64,000 nucleotides of DNA. It comes from Hepsetus odoe. Lineage: Eukaryota > Chordata > Actinopteri > Characiformes > Hepsetidae. Position numbers and translations under genes: made by a program. Under the pieces are notes generated by a model. The model had not been told where the DNA came from, did not search any database, and was given only the letters and a program-made list of their open reading frames with translations. This document shows, piece by piece, positions 31,670-42,405 of the stretch. The number at the start of each line of letters is the position of its first letter. Position 1 is the first letter of the stretch. The DNA is taken from contig CM029384.1 in the NCBI GenBank assembly GCA_017165825.1, positions 3,478,688-3,542,687 of the forward strand. The letters are read 5' to 3'.

Positions 31670-32140
31670 GTTATGGGACATGAAGGGATTTTACAACACA
31701 GGAGGGGAGGGGGCGGGACGGGACATGAGGGGAAGTGATTGGAGGGGCTGGGTCGGGATGGGATGGGATGAGACTTGAAGGAACGGGACATAACTGGAGA
31801 AAAGGAATGGGGCAGCGGTGGCCTAGTGATTAGGGAGCATCGGAAGATTGTGGCTTTGATTCTCTCACCAGTGGGTTGCCCTGAGGTTCCCTTGAGCAAG
31901 GTACCGTCCCCGTCACTGCTCCCTGGGCGCTTTCAATAGCTGCACGGTGTTTGCATGGGTTAAATGAAGAGGTCCAATTCCGTTGTGGTTCACCGTGTGC
32001 TGTGCTGTGACCTCGCAATGACAAGGGTTGTCACTTTCACTTTAACGTGAGGGACCGGGACAGGGTATGAAGTGATTGAAAGGGCCAGAACGGGATGGCA
32101 CGGGGCGAGACGGGACGAGACGGGAAGGGTCGGGACCAGT
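31670..32140. repeat. GGGA/GGGAC-rich minisatellite split by a SINE
   Basis: Short units such as GGGATGGGATGGGATGAGAC and GGGACGAGACGGGAAGGG occupy 31670-31808 and 32046-32140. The V-SINE at 31809 separates them. Confidence 0.8.
31809..32046 (+). mobile_element. V-SINE, near full length
   Basis: GGGGCAGCGGTGGCCTAGTG, B-box TGGCTTTGATTCTC, CTTGAGCAAGGTACCGTCCC, and 3' GACCTCGCAATGACAAGGGT ending CACTTTCACTTTAA. It is of the same well-preserved subfamily as 2044 and 55434. Confidence 0.92.
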
Positions 32141-32609
32141 TGGAAAGGTGTTGCGTGTGTTTCCCACCCAGTGCTGAAGAGCAGAGGACATGATGTTGAC
32201 AGGAACAGAGCAGCACAAAGACAAATCAGGTGTTTTAACAGGATTTGGACGCGACAGGAGAAATCCAGGGAGGATTTTTTCCCCCCACTCTGTCCTGCAT
32301 GTAGGTCCTTTTGTACTGGGAGTCTAAATTCGCATGAAAACATGGCCGTCTGGAATCTGTGCAGCTTTCAGACGGTTTCCTTTGAGGTTGGGATTACAGC
32401 CTGTACTCTGGATCAGGGCTTAGAGTGAGTCCAGCGCCGCATGAAGGAAAAGACTTTGATTTTAATAGAGAGGACTGGCCCTTTCCATTTTTAATGAATC
32501 TTAAAATATGTTTCACTCCAGCCGCTGCTCTGTGTCTTCACATTTCTTCAGCTGAGGTTACGAGGCTGAGGCTGGTTTAAAAGTTGTTTTTTTTTAATTC
32601 TGTGGTAGT
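32141..32609. other. Unique sequence
   Basis: No recognised repeat or exon. Confidence 0.3.
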
Positions 32610-32960
32610 TCCCGTACCACAGACCCCTCATTTCTTCTTATTTTGCTTCCAGAGATCCACACTTTCTTGTTTTTTTAACATATTGTTGAGGAGCAGTTCT
32701 CCAGATCTTCCTGAAGGACAGTGTTGTTGTCTCTCATGTTCAGTCCAGTCTCTGTACCTGAGCAGTTCTCCAGATCTTCCTGAAGGACAGTGTTGTTGAG
32801 CAGTTTGATAGTTCTGTGTTGGTTAATCCACACAGTGATCTACGTCTGAACCTTCAAGCAGAACAAAGCGTCTAGCTTGAGACATGAAGCAGTGAAGAAA
32901 CAGGAGCAGATGATTCCAGATGATCAGGGGATTTGTTTACTGCTGATGCTGAACACTGAG
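32610..32960 (-). mobile_element. TA-flanked repeat family with 69-bp unit, copy 1
   Basis: GAGGAGCAGTTCTCCAGATC and CTTCCTGAAGGACAGTGTTG occur twice in tandem, the second unit cut short. A body shared with 41706-42060 follows: TTTGATAGTTCTGTGTTGGT and GAAGCAGTGAAGAAACAGG. The terminal repeats are decayed. Confidence 0.75.
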
Positions 32961-34130
32961 TGGTGAGGGGGGTTCAAACGAGGGCTGCCGTCTCGGACGA
33001 GCCTCTTTGAAACCCACAATGATAAACTCAACACTGAATGTCTTCTGGGATTATTGATCCAGTTGTAAACATTTGTTGCTGTCGCTGCTGTTCTTCTCAT
33101 GCTCAGCCATCACTAGTTACCCCATGGTACCTTGGGACTGAGTGTGTGGACCAATCAGAGGCTGTGTTTCTGGCTGAGCCCTGATCTTATTGGAGATCCC
33201 ATTCTCCCATCTATAGATCTACATTTTTAGGACGGCTCCCCAAAAAACAGCCCACCGGGTTTAACCGACACCCAGGATTAAACCCCCAGTCGCGAGTCGC
33301 CCTCCAAACGAAGACGGGTGGGCAGGTTTTGACTTATTGCTTCAAGGTAACTAAAGAAAAGTGATGGAGTGGTGTATTCGAGGATGGGCTCCTCTCCTGA
33401 GCCTCTTCTGAATCCGAGGCAGAGCACCGCTGTCAGCGGCCCGACGCCCGCCCATAAATCAGTGGCTCGGCCCGGCGGAGGTTGGGCCAATCCGGCGTGC
33501 TGTTTTGTGGGCTCTGGCAGGCCTTCAAGCCCAATATGCGGGGCGGAGCTGCCGATTCGAACTTGCGAGCGCTGACCCGTCCATCCTGCTGATGCTGGAC
33601 TCCCCACTTAATTAGCACTGACTGGTTTGATTGAGTTCCCTCAGGTCCGAGCCAGCACGCCAGAGCTTCAGAGAAAAAAAAAAAAAAAAAGAACCCCGTC
33701 GGCCCTTTAATTATTCAGTAATTGTCAGTAAGAGATGAAGGCAGTTAGCGATATTAATACTGATACTGTAGCGCAGGCGGGGCGGACACGAGCCTGGGTG
33801 CTGCCTAATAATAATTAACATGATGTTTACGTGGGATTTCTCCTCGGAAGCCCCCCTGTCAAAAACACACATGGTCTGCTGGACATTTCTACTCTGTCTT
33901 TGGCTTTTTTGTCATTAGCTGGTTTCATGATCTCTAGTGGGGAAAAAAAAACCAACTCTTTTTTTTGAGCCTGAAACATGGACACTCGTGAGCTCCTGCT
34001 GATGTGGGTTCGTGGCTGTTTATTTATTTAACTTGCTAGAAGCTCCTCCCTTGTGGAGAACTTGTGGAGGTCCTCCTGCTCCCCATCACTCAGTATAACT
34101 GTCCTCTTTCTCTCTGGGTGTGTAGTGTGG
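32961..34130. other. Unique sequence with two conserved-looking blocks
   Basis: 33400-33640 is GC-rich and unique, ending ACTTAATTAGCACTGACTGG. 33690-33870 reads AGTTAGCGATATTAATACTG and GCCTAATAATAATTAACATG. A poly-A run lies at 33670-33688. Such blocks are candidates for regulatory elements; conservation is untested. Confidence 0.25.
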
Positions 34131-34605
34131 TCCTCCCTCTCCCCCATGGAAAGTGTGTTTAATGTGTGTAGTGTGTATTCAGAGTGTATTTAGGGTTTAT
34201 AGTGTGTTTTAAGAGTGTGTATGGTGTTCATGCAGAGCATGTCTGGTGTGTATAGTGTGTATGCAGTGTGTGTGTGTTGTGTGCATGCAGAGTGTGTGTT
34301 TAGTGTGTATGCAGTGTGTGTTTAGTGTGTATGCAGTGTGTGTTTAGTGTGTATGCAGCGTGTGTGTTTAGTGTGTATGCAGTGTGTGTTTAGTGTGTAT
34401 GCAGTGTGTGTGTAGTGTGCATGCACAGTGTGTGTGTGTAGTGTGTATGCAGTGTGTGTGTAGTGTGCATGCAGAGTGTGTATAGTGTGTATGCAGTGTA
34501 TGTGTAGTGTGCATGCAGAGTGTGTGTTGTGTGTATGCAGAGTGTGTGTAGTGTGTATGCGGAGTGTGTGTAGTGTGTGTAGAGTATGATATAGAGATTC
34601 ACCCT
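34131..34605. repeat. ~20-22 bp TGTGTGTAGTGTGTATGCAG array
   Basis: About 20 units of GTGTGTTTAGTGTGTATGCA and variants repeat. It is a minisatellite grown out of GT-rich sequence. Confidence 0.92.
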
Positions 34606-34693
34606 TTATTGAACTGTGTGTTAATTGGAGTGGTTGTGTTCAGGTTGTTTCCCAGGAGAGCAGGCGTTCGTGGGATTGGTGTCTCCCTCGGCG

Positions 34694-34725
<32 letters not shown>

Positions 34726-35164
34726 GCCCACTGGGCGGATGGGATGAACTCGTGTGTGTATAAGAGGCTTGGGGGAAGGAGGCAGCAGGCCGTGAGCTCT
34801 GGTCATGTGCGAGGAGAGAGCGGAGCGAGGGATGGAGACGGACTCAATGGCGTGTCAGTAAAGAGGTTATGGAAACGGTTAGGCAGCGTTAAGGTTAAGT
34901 GAGTGTCTCTCTGGGGGATTTTTACTAAGCCGGGAAGTTGAGTTTGGTAAGTTTGCCAAGGTTCCCCTTCTGAGCGCTGCCTTTTAAGAGCCGAGCCCAA
35001 AGCTGGGCTTTTTTAACGGGCCAACACTCTCCTGCTTTGCTCGTCCCGCCATCGCTCAAGTTCAGCATTACGGTGCATTCGCTTTCATCCGGGGCGTCCC
35101 GCAGGTGAGGAACAGCTACGGTGCAGGAAGAACTTTACTGGAACATTGAACGCCACGTGATATA
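34606..35164. other. Unique sequence with (GT)n at 34697-34722
   Basis: After the GT tract, 34730-35160 is unique, GC-balanced DNA. Nothing is called. Confidence 0.3.
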
Positions 35165-35440
35165 AAATTTAAACGTGCTCTGTCCTCTCACAGTGAGATG
35201 GTCCTGGGTTCCGTTCCCAGGCGGGACGGTCCGGGTCCTTTCTGTGTGGAGTGGACATGTTCTCCCCATGTCTGTGCGTTTCGCTCCGGCAGCTCAGGTT
35301 TTCCTTCCACCCGTCGGAAGACCTGCGTGTCCGGTGGACTGGAGATGCTAAATTGGTGAGATTGGTTTGCTGAGATTGACTCCAGCCCCGCCTGCGAGCC
35401 TAATCAGGACGAGTGGCTCAGAAAATGAGAGAGAGAGAGT
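35165..35440 (+). mobile_element. Teleost interspersed repeat with tRNA-like head
   Basis: CCTCTCACAGTGAGATGGTC, GGGTTCCGTTCCCAG (B-box-like), TGTGTGGAGTGGACATGTTC and AATCAGGACGAGTGGCTCAG. It is the same family as 37732-37975, and its 3' end matches 5950-6012. Confidence 0.7.
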
Positions 35441-35447
35441 GAGTATT

Positions 35448-35512
35448 TCAAGTGAAGTGACTATTTGCCATTGTGACACACAACTAAATACATCGTCTGT
35501 GCTTCACACACG
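35448..35512 (-). mobile_element. V-SINE 3' fragment
   Basis: TCAAGTGAAGTGACTATTTG and AACTAAATACATCGTCTGTG, then microsatellite. Confidence 0.65.
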
Positions 35513-35690
35513 GATGGATGGATGGCTGGATGGATGGATGGATGGATGGACGGACAGACAGACAAATGGATAGATAGATGGACATGTGGACAGATGGATG
35601 GGTAGATAAGTAGACAGAGAGATGGATAAATAGATATCTAGACAGATCGTCAGATAGATGGATGGATGGATAGATGGATGGATGTTTCTT
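35513..35690. repeat. (GGAT)n/(GATA)n compound microsatellite
   Basis: Imperfect GGAT, GACA and GATA tetranucleotides. Confidence 0.93.
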
Positions 35691-36627
35691 CTACCGATCA
35701 AACGGCAATGATCTAATACTTACGATCAACGTTCACTTATTAAGTTCTGATTCTCATTTTGTTCATTACCCGTTTCTATTCTCTCTTTCTGGCAGAGATA
35801 TTTTTAGTTATTCGTTCTGCAGCTCATTTATCTCACCAGTCCTTCATTAAATTAAAAACAAGGAGCTGCTGGTGGAATCGAAAGTAATACCTCGACCAGA
35901 AAAAATGGAATTTCCAAATTTTTGGACAGTCGATCGCCCCAAACGTTCTAATGAGAGCGCACCGATACAGGAGAAAGAAAACGCTTTACGCCCTTAGCTT
36001 CCACGAGAGGGACTGTAAAAGCGTTTCAGCTGCCTCGGCATGAAGACGAGCGTCTGAAGGAGCAGGAGGACGGGATTTTGAAGCAGCTGTAAAAAGATGA
36101 ACTGCCTCGACCTTAATTAGGAGGACGATTTTGAATTCGGTACGTTAACGGGAGTTAACGGGAGGAGTTTTAAGCAAATTAAACTCAGAGTTCAGATGTG
36201 CAACATCAAATATCAAATCCAAGCTGAACATTTCTTTATGGAAACATCTGGCAACACTGATGTTCTTCTGATATCGTTACCTTTCATGCCTCTGTATTTT
36301 TACTGTGAACACTTCCATTTCATCCCCACATTTATACCCAAACATCCGTCCTTTCTCATCCTTCCATTTTCAGAACTTCTTACTTTAGTCTGAGCTCATT
36401 TAGAATCCTCCATCATTTCTATCCTCCATCACCGTCCCAGCATCCAGACCGTCTCAGACTAAATGGACACAAACACAGAAGAGACGTCCCTCTGTGTGTC
36501 CATCGGTGCAGGACAGAGTGAAGGAGAGTGAGAGAGAGGACAGGGAGAGTGGACGGTGGAGTTCAGGGTGTGTGGAGTGTGTGTCCGTGATGGAGAACTA
36601 GTAGAGACGGTGATGAAAGTGAAGTGG
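35691..36627. other. Unique sequence
   Basis: No recognised family. 36110-36180 is AT-rich with TTAACGGGAGTTAACGGGAG doubled. Confidence 0.3.
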
Positions 36628-37240
36628 TGAAGTTCATGTGGATTATTTTCAGTAGATTGTTTTTATTGGAGTTGAAGTTCGAGGCTTTAATAGTCTTTAA
36701 TTCTATTAATATGGAGTGAGATTCAGTTCACTTTCACACAGACAGACGCTCCAGACGTCCTTCAGAGGAGACACGTCTCACTTTATACTCTCAGTACACT
36801 CCTGTACTTTTACTGAACACTCTGAGTACATTCCTGTACTTTTACTGTACACTCTCAGTACATTCCTGTACTTTTACTTTACACTCTCAGTACATTCCTG
36901 TACTTTTTACTTTATACTCAGTACATTTTTGTATATTTTACATTATACTCCGGGTGGTGGTGGTGGTAGGATACTTGCCTATGGACCTATGGCTCAAGAA
37001 TCCCACCTCCAGCACTACCACCACTGGGTCCCTGAGCAAGACCCTTAACCCTGAGTGTCTCCAGGGGGACTGTCCCTGTAATCAGGACAAGGAAGTCGCT
37101 CTGGATAAGAGCGTCTGCTAAATGCCGTAAATGTAAATGTAAATGTACTCTGAGTACATTCCTGTACTTTTTACTTTATTATCAGTACATTTTTGTATAT
37201 TTTACATTATACTCTGAGTACATTCCTGTACTTTTTCACT
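36628..37240. repeat. Minisatellite-bearing element, copy 2
   Basis: The leader from GAAGTTCATGTGGATTATTT to GAGACACGTCTC is nearly identical to 26263-26405. The same ~32-bp array follows, split by a SINE at 36948-37143. Fewer units remain than in copy 1. Confidence 0.87.
36948..37143 (+). mobile_element. tRNA-derived SINE with L2/CR1-like tail, in the array
   Basis: GTGGTAGGATACTTGCCTAT, CCACCTCCAGCACTACCACC, TCCCTGAGCAAGACCCTTAA, and tail CTCTGGATAAGAGCGTCTGC ending GTAAATGTAAATGTA. Confidence 0.9.
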
Positions 37241-37731
37241 TGTACTGAGTAAAGTAGTTTTACCAGAATGTAGCACAGAGTGAATATTTGGGATGTTGGA
37301 GTCGGTCGCTTTTCTTCATGGAGCACAGAAGTGTTTTTGTTATTTCGGCGTGAGTCTCATCAGTAGCTGGACTGTTTGTGTCCAGGCTGTGTGTGAGGGA
37401 AGCAGGGAAGATGTTCTCGGGTTATATGGCAGATGAAGCTTAAGCCGAGGAAGACGGAGCGGGAGTTCGGCCCGGCCAGGCGTGAGTAACCGTGACTGCG
37501 GGTGATGGAGCTATGTTTAGAGTGCCATGTTTCAGTTGCGGCATGAACAAAAGGCCGCTGGAGCCATGATCCTTATGTGTATTGGCAAACGTGGACTAGT
37601 CCCGCCATGGGACATGGCATGTGATATTAGCCCGTTTTATGTTTTTGGGAGGAGAGGACATTTTCACCTTTAATACGCCTATTATACTATTATACGCCTA
37701 TTATAATGGAATGATAATCTTTTAATAGAAT
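37241..37731. other. Unique sequence
   Basis: 37380-37620 is unique and GC-balanced. 37670-37710 repeats ATTATACGCC. Nothing is called. Confidence 0.3.
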
Positions 37732-37975
37732 TGAATCCCTGGACTGGTTGCCAGTCCATCACAAAGCAGACCCACAAACACACTCACACCTAGGGGACAA
37801 TTTAGCATCTCCAGTCCATCTGACATGCTTGTCTTTGGACGGTGGGAGGTCCAGAGGTCCTGGAGGAGACACACACAGACATGGGGAGAACATGCCCACT
37901 CCACACAGAAAGGAACTGGACCATCCCGCCTAAGAATCAAACCCAGGATCTTCACACTGTGAGGCGGCAGTATAT
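37732..37975 (-). mobile_element. Teleost interspersed repeat with tRNA-like head
   Basis: GACTGGTTGCCAGTCCATCA, GACATGGGGAGAACATGCCC and GGATCTTCACACTGTGAGGC are the reverse of the 35165-35440 element. A TATAA microsatellite follows to 38010. Confidence 0.75.
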
Positions 37976-38013
37976 AATATAATATAATATAATATAATAT
38001 AATAAAATATATA

Positions 38014-38197
38014 TACATTTACATTTGTGGCCTTTAGCAGACTCTCTTATCCAGAGTGACTTCCTTGTCCTGATTACAGGGACAGTCCCCCCTGGAGACA
38101 CTCAGGGTTAAGGGTCTTGCTTAGGGACCCAGTGGTGGCAGTGCTGGAGGTGGGATTCGAACCTGGGACCTCTTGAGCTACAGGTCCATAGGCAAGA
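38014..38197 (-). mobile_element. tRNA-derived SINE with L2/CR1-like tail
   Basis: ACATTTACATTTGTGGCCTT, CTCTCTTATCCAGAGTGACT, GGGACCCAGTGGTGGCAGTG and reverse B-box GTGGGATTCGAACCTGG. It abuts and truncates the LINE at 38198. Confidence 0.9.
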
Positions 38198-39930
38198 TCA
38201 ACCGTCTCCGTTTCTTCCTGTCCTCTGCATCTTCCTGTTTCAAACCGACCACCTGCACGTCCTCTCTCACCATGTCCATAAACCTCCTCTTTGGTCTTCC
38301 TCTTCTCATCTTTCCTGGCAGCTCCATCTTCAACATCTTCCTTCCAATATAATCCTCGTCTCTCCTCTGGACACGTCCAAACCAGCGCAACCTTGCTTCT
38401 CTAACTTTGTCTCCAAAACGTCCAACCTGAGCTGTCCCTCTAATATACTCATTTCTAATCCTGTCCATCCTCGTCACACCCAACGAAAATCTCAGCATCT
38501 TTAACTCTGACACCTCCAGCTCCGCCTCCTGCCTTTTCGTCAGTGCCACCGTCTCCAACCCATACAACATAGCTGGTCTCACTACTGTCCTGTAAACCTT
38601 CCCTTTTACTCTAGCTGGTACGCGTCTGTCACAAATCACTCCAGCCACTCTTCTCCACCCATTCCAACCAGCCTGCACTCTCTTCTACACCTCTCTTCCA
38701 CACTCGCTGTTACACTGAACTGTTGATCCTAAATATTTAAACTCCTCCACCTTTGTCACCTCTACTCCCTGCATCCTAACCACGCCACTTTCCTCCCTTT
38801 CGTTCACACTCATGCATTCTGACTTTGTCCTACTCACTTTCATTCCTCTCCTCTCTAGAGCAGATCTCCATCTCTCCAGGTTCTCCTCAAGCCCTACTCT
38901 CACTGCAGATCACAATATCATCAGCAAACATCATCGTCCACGGAGACTCCTGTCTAACCTCGTCCGTCAACCTGTCCATTACTACTGCAAACAAGAACGG
39001 GCTCAGTGCTGATCCTTGATGGAATCCAACCTCTACCTTAAATGCATCTGTCACTCCCACTGCAGATCTCACCACTGTTACACTGCTGTCATACATATCC
39101 TGAACTACTCTCACATACTTCTCTGTAACACCAGACTTCCTCATACAAAACCACAACTCCTCTCTAGGCACCCTGTCATCTGCTTTCTCCAAATCCACAA
39201 AGGCACAATGCAGCTCCTTCTGACCTTCTCTGTACTTCTCCATCAACACCCTCAGAGCAAACATTGCATCTGTAGAGCTCTTTCTCAGCATAAAACAATA
39301 CTGCTGTTCACTGATCCCCACCTCTTATCTTAACCTGCTTCCACTACTCTTTCCCATAACTTCATGGTGTGGCTGATCAACTTTATCCCTCTATAGTTAC
39401 TACAGCTCTGTTCATCACCCTTATTCTTGAAGATTGGTACCAGTACACTTTGTCTCCACTCCTCAGGCTCCTCTCACTTTCCAAGATTGAGTTAAACAAT
39501 CTGGTCAGAAACTCAACTACCATCTCCCCTAAACATCTCCATGCTCCATGTATGTCATCCGGTCCAACAGCCTTTCCATTCTTCATCCTCTTCATCGCTG
39601 CCCTTACTTCCATCTTGCTTATTTGCTGCACTTCCTTGTTCACTATCCTCACCTCATCCAGTCTTCTCTCTCTCTCTCATTTTCTTCATTCATCAGCTCC
39701 TCAAAGTCCTCCTTCCATCTGCTCAACACGCTCTGTTCACCTGTGAATATGTTTCCATTTCTATCTTTAATCGTCCTGACCTGCTGCACATCCTGCCCAG
39801 CTCTGTCTCTCTGTCTAGCCAATCGTGTGCAGGTCCTTTTCTCCCTCCTTACTGTCCACCCAGTCTCAGGTTTACTATAAAAGCTCAAACTGCATGTTTT
39901 ACTGCCTAAAACTATTCCTTCATTCACTTC
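38198..39930 (-). pseudogene. RTE-like non-LTR retrotransposon reverse transcriptase relic
   Basis: This is the longest retroelement piece. Read on minus, it encodes in order a linker with K-M-K-N-G-K-A-V-G-P-D-D-I, a fingers/palm region with F-V-D-L-E-K-A-D-D-R-V-P-R-E-E-L-W, then Q-G-S-A-L-S-P-F-L-F-A-V, the catalytic F-A-D-D-I-V-I-C-S, K-Y-L-G-S-T-V-Q, and a long basic C-terminal region ending in D-A-E-D-R-K-K-R-R-R. An intact protein would copy its own RNA at the target. Here at least five frames are needed. The first catalytic block has A-D-D-R in place of the usual A-Y-D-R. The endonuclease domain is missing and a SINE replaces the 3' end. The same family left 866-1216, 7581-7830, 14838-14983, 15872-16712 and 42112-42305. 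RTE clade is my best estimate. Confidence 0.9.
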
Positions 39931-39957
39931 TCGCCAAATGCACGATGTTGAACCTTA

Positions 39958-40092
39958 TTGGCCATGTTTAGGAACTAGGCCTCAGGATCAAATCCCAGAT
40001 CAGTCCGTAGCCCTGAGGTAACCTTGAGCAAGGTACCACCCCCATCACTGCTCTTTGGGTACTCAATCACACATCTGTTTAATACACAGTTT
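39958..40092 (+). mobile_element. V-SINE, truncated
   Basis: ATGTTTAGGAACTAGGCCTC, AAATCCCAGATCAGTCCG and CCTTGAGCAAGGTACCACCC; the 3' part is decayed. Confidence 0.8.
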
Positions 40093-40380
40093 ATTTTCTC
40101 AATTTAATATTTTATTTTATATATAAAGTGGGGTAAAAGTATTTTCAACTTTTTCATGTTTTATTATTTTTAATATTTTTTCCCATATTTTTTACTTTCG
40201 GTTTTAGCCCTAATTCTCATGTCACCGTTTATTTTACACTTGATCCTTTTTACCCTCGAAACGAACTCAGGGCAGTTAGTCCGCACTTCTCTCAGCCTGG
40301 GTCTGCCCCAAACAAACTCCATCCCCTCTGAAATGATCGACCACCTCGGGAGGTGTGTGTTCACAATCTGATGCTTCTGG

Positions 40381-40597
40381 AGCAGCGGTCTAATGTTCAG
40401 GGACTAGACCCCAGGATCAGAACTTCATGGGTTTGAGACCACTAGGATAACCTGAGGAACCCTTGAGGAAGGTACCATCCCCATCACTGCTCCTTGGCTG
40501 GACATGGGTGCCCACTGGTGCGCGATATGTGTGGGATCAATGCAAGAAGCATCTCGTTGTGTGTTCAGAATGATCGTCAGCGTCGCTTCTCTTTTTA
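40381..40597 (+). mobile_element. V-SINE, older subfamily
   Basis: AGCGGTCTAATGTTCAGGGA, CTTCATGGGTTTGAGACCAC, GAAGGTACCATCCCCATCAC and GCATCTCGTTGTGTGTTCAG. The 288 bp before it are AT-rich unique sequence. Confidence 0.85.
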
Positions 40598-41257
40598 AGT
40601 GGAATGGCCCACGGATGGCTGTGGCATCGCTCGCGACCTTGTTCGCCACACGAAGGGGCAAACTCCAGACTCGAAATGTCTCAACCGATGGCCTATGTTT
40701 GGGTTAATGGGGGAAAAACGTCTCCCTCCCAGCGTCCCGCCAATTAAAATACTGCTGGACGTGTGTGTGAGGTCTCTGATTAAGCCCCGTTGATGAGCCA
40801 ACACGTCCCGAATGTGTGGTTATTATATGGAGGGTAACGGGCGCGGTCAAGTCGTCCTTTGTCGGCGTGTAAATAGACTTTGGCCCCTGAAACGGAGGGA
40901 GCGGCTCGATCATGTGTGAGTAACGATGACTCGGGGTAATGGAAACGGTCAGGCTTTGGTTAGATGGTGTGTTAGGGAGAGGCTGTTTGGTAATGAGAGC
41001 AGTCAGGCTCCAGTGACCTCCGAGTGCTGAAGATATGGCTGCTCCTTCTGCACTCAGCTCCAGTAGCTGCGAGCGGTTTGATTCAGGTCAGCGAGAGAGT
41101 AAGAGAGAGAGAGAGAGAGAGAGAGAGAATAGACTACACTGGAAGAAGAAAAGAAGGCTTTTCTATTCTGACTGCTTGTGTGTGTCAGAAAGAGTATGTG
41201 TCGCGTACAGGAAGCACAATATGGACGCAGTATTACTATTGTGATAGATTTAAATAT
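40598..41257. other. Unique sequence, part conserved-looking
   Basis: 40600-40960 is unique with AGCGTCCCGCCAATTAAAAT and GTCTCTGATTAAGCCCCGTT, regulatory-like in texture but untested. A (GA)n lies at 41102-41128. Confidence 0.25.
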
Positions 41258-41705
41258 GATGTTGGAGTTAAAAGAGTAGGACTGTTTGGGAAGATTGTTC
41301 TCTGAGAAATTCCTTGAACAGGTGGGCCTTTAAACGACGCTTGAAGACAGCAAGGGATTCTGTAGTTCTGACCACCAGATGAAGTTCTTTCCACCACTGA
41401 GGGGCCAGGACTGAGAAGAGTCTCGATACATGTCTTCCTCTGTTCTTCAATGGTGGGGGTTCAAGGCGAGCAGTGCTTGATGGTCTGAGAAGAGAAACGC
41501 TGTTTGATAAGTGCAAGTAAGAGAGTACAAGACTGTTTTTAGCCTTGTAAGCAAGAGTTGGAGATTTAAACTTGATACGAGCAGCCACGAGGTGCCAGTG
41601 CAGGTCACGCAGCAGAGGCGTGGAGTTAGAGAACTTGGGACGGTTGAAGACGAGTCTTGAAGCAGCATTCTGAATCAGTTGTAGTGGTCTTATTGCCTGC
41701 AATGG
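41258..41705 (-). pseudogene. L2/CR1-type LINE reverse transcriptase C-terminus
   Basis: A single open frame on minus reads L-Q-L-I-Q-N-A-A-S-R-L-V-F-N-R, then L-L-R-D-L-H-W, Y-K-A-K-N-S-L, R-L-F-S-V-L-A-P-Q-W-W-K-E-L and F-K-R-R-L-K-A-H-L-F. These are the hallmark C-terminal blocks of the L2-type LINEs widespread in fish. The catalytic part is absent, so it is a 5'-truncated relic. Confidence 0.9.
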
Positions 41706-42060
41706 AAGACCTGCCAGAAGACACTTCCAAACAGACTTTCAGACTTGATGTATAGTTGAGGAACAGTTCTCCAGATCTTCCTGAAGGACAGTGTTATTGT
41801 CTCTCATTTTCAGTACTGTCTCTGTACCTGAGCAGTTCTCCAGATCTTCCTGAAGGACAGTGTTGTTGTCTCTCATGTTCAGTCCAGTCTCTGTACCTGA
41901 GCAGTTTGATAGTTCTGTGTTGGTTAATCCACACAGTGATCTACGTCTGAACCTTCAAGCAGAACAAAGCGTCTAACTAGAGACATGAAGCAGTGAAGAA
42001 ACAGGTGCAGATGATTCCAGATGATCAGGTTTGATCAGTTTGCTGCTGATGCTGAATGTG
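41706..42060 (-). mobile_element. TA-flanked repeat family with 69-bp unit, copy 2
   Basis: Two tandem 69-bp units (GAGGAACAGTTCTCCAGATC, then GAGCAGTTCTCCAGATCTTC) are followed by the body shared with 32610-32960, TTTGATAGTTCTGTGTTGGT to GATGATTCCAGATGATCAGG. Confidence 0.8.
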
Positions 42061-42111
42061 GTTGGAACCCCACTTTTTACTGGCCTAATATTTTTGCCTA
42101 ATTTAATGTTT

Positions 42112-42305
42112 TGACTCCATATTTTCCTGTCCTCTGCATCTCCCTCTTTCAATACCACCTGCATGTCCTCTCTCACCACATCCTTGAGCCTCGTCATTGT
42201 CCTTCATCTTCTCCTCTTTCCCAGCAGTTCCATCCAACACAACCTTCTCTTGATATTCTTCTCATCTCTCCTCTGCCCAAACCACTCACTCCCTCTCTCA
42301 TTTTG
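42112..42305 (-). pseudogene. RTE-like LINE 3' fragment
   Basis: Reverse of the C-terminal coding region: TTTTCCTGTCCTCTGCATCT, CACCTGCATGTCCTCTCTCA, and CAGCAGTTCCATCC. Heavily mutated. Confidence 0.7.
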
Positions 42306-42405
42306 TGAGCTGCTTGTCCTGAGTCTATCCCAGCTCTCACATGGTGAAAGGCAGACCCTGGACAGGTCACACACAGACACGGGGAGAACTTTTGATTTCT
42401 GTGCA
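42306..42405 (-). mobile_element. Decayed fragment of the (ATGG)n-tailed repeat
   Basis: CTGCTTGTCCTGAGTCTATC, CCCAGCTCTCACATGG and ACCCTGGACAGGTC, then GACACGGGGAGAAC. Confidence 0.55.

Noticed and set aside
38198..39930. Intact, active LINE
   Set aside because: At least five frames are needed, the endonuclease is absent, the 3' end is replaced by a SINE, and a conserved residue next to the first catalytic Asp is changed.
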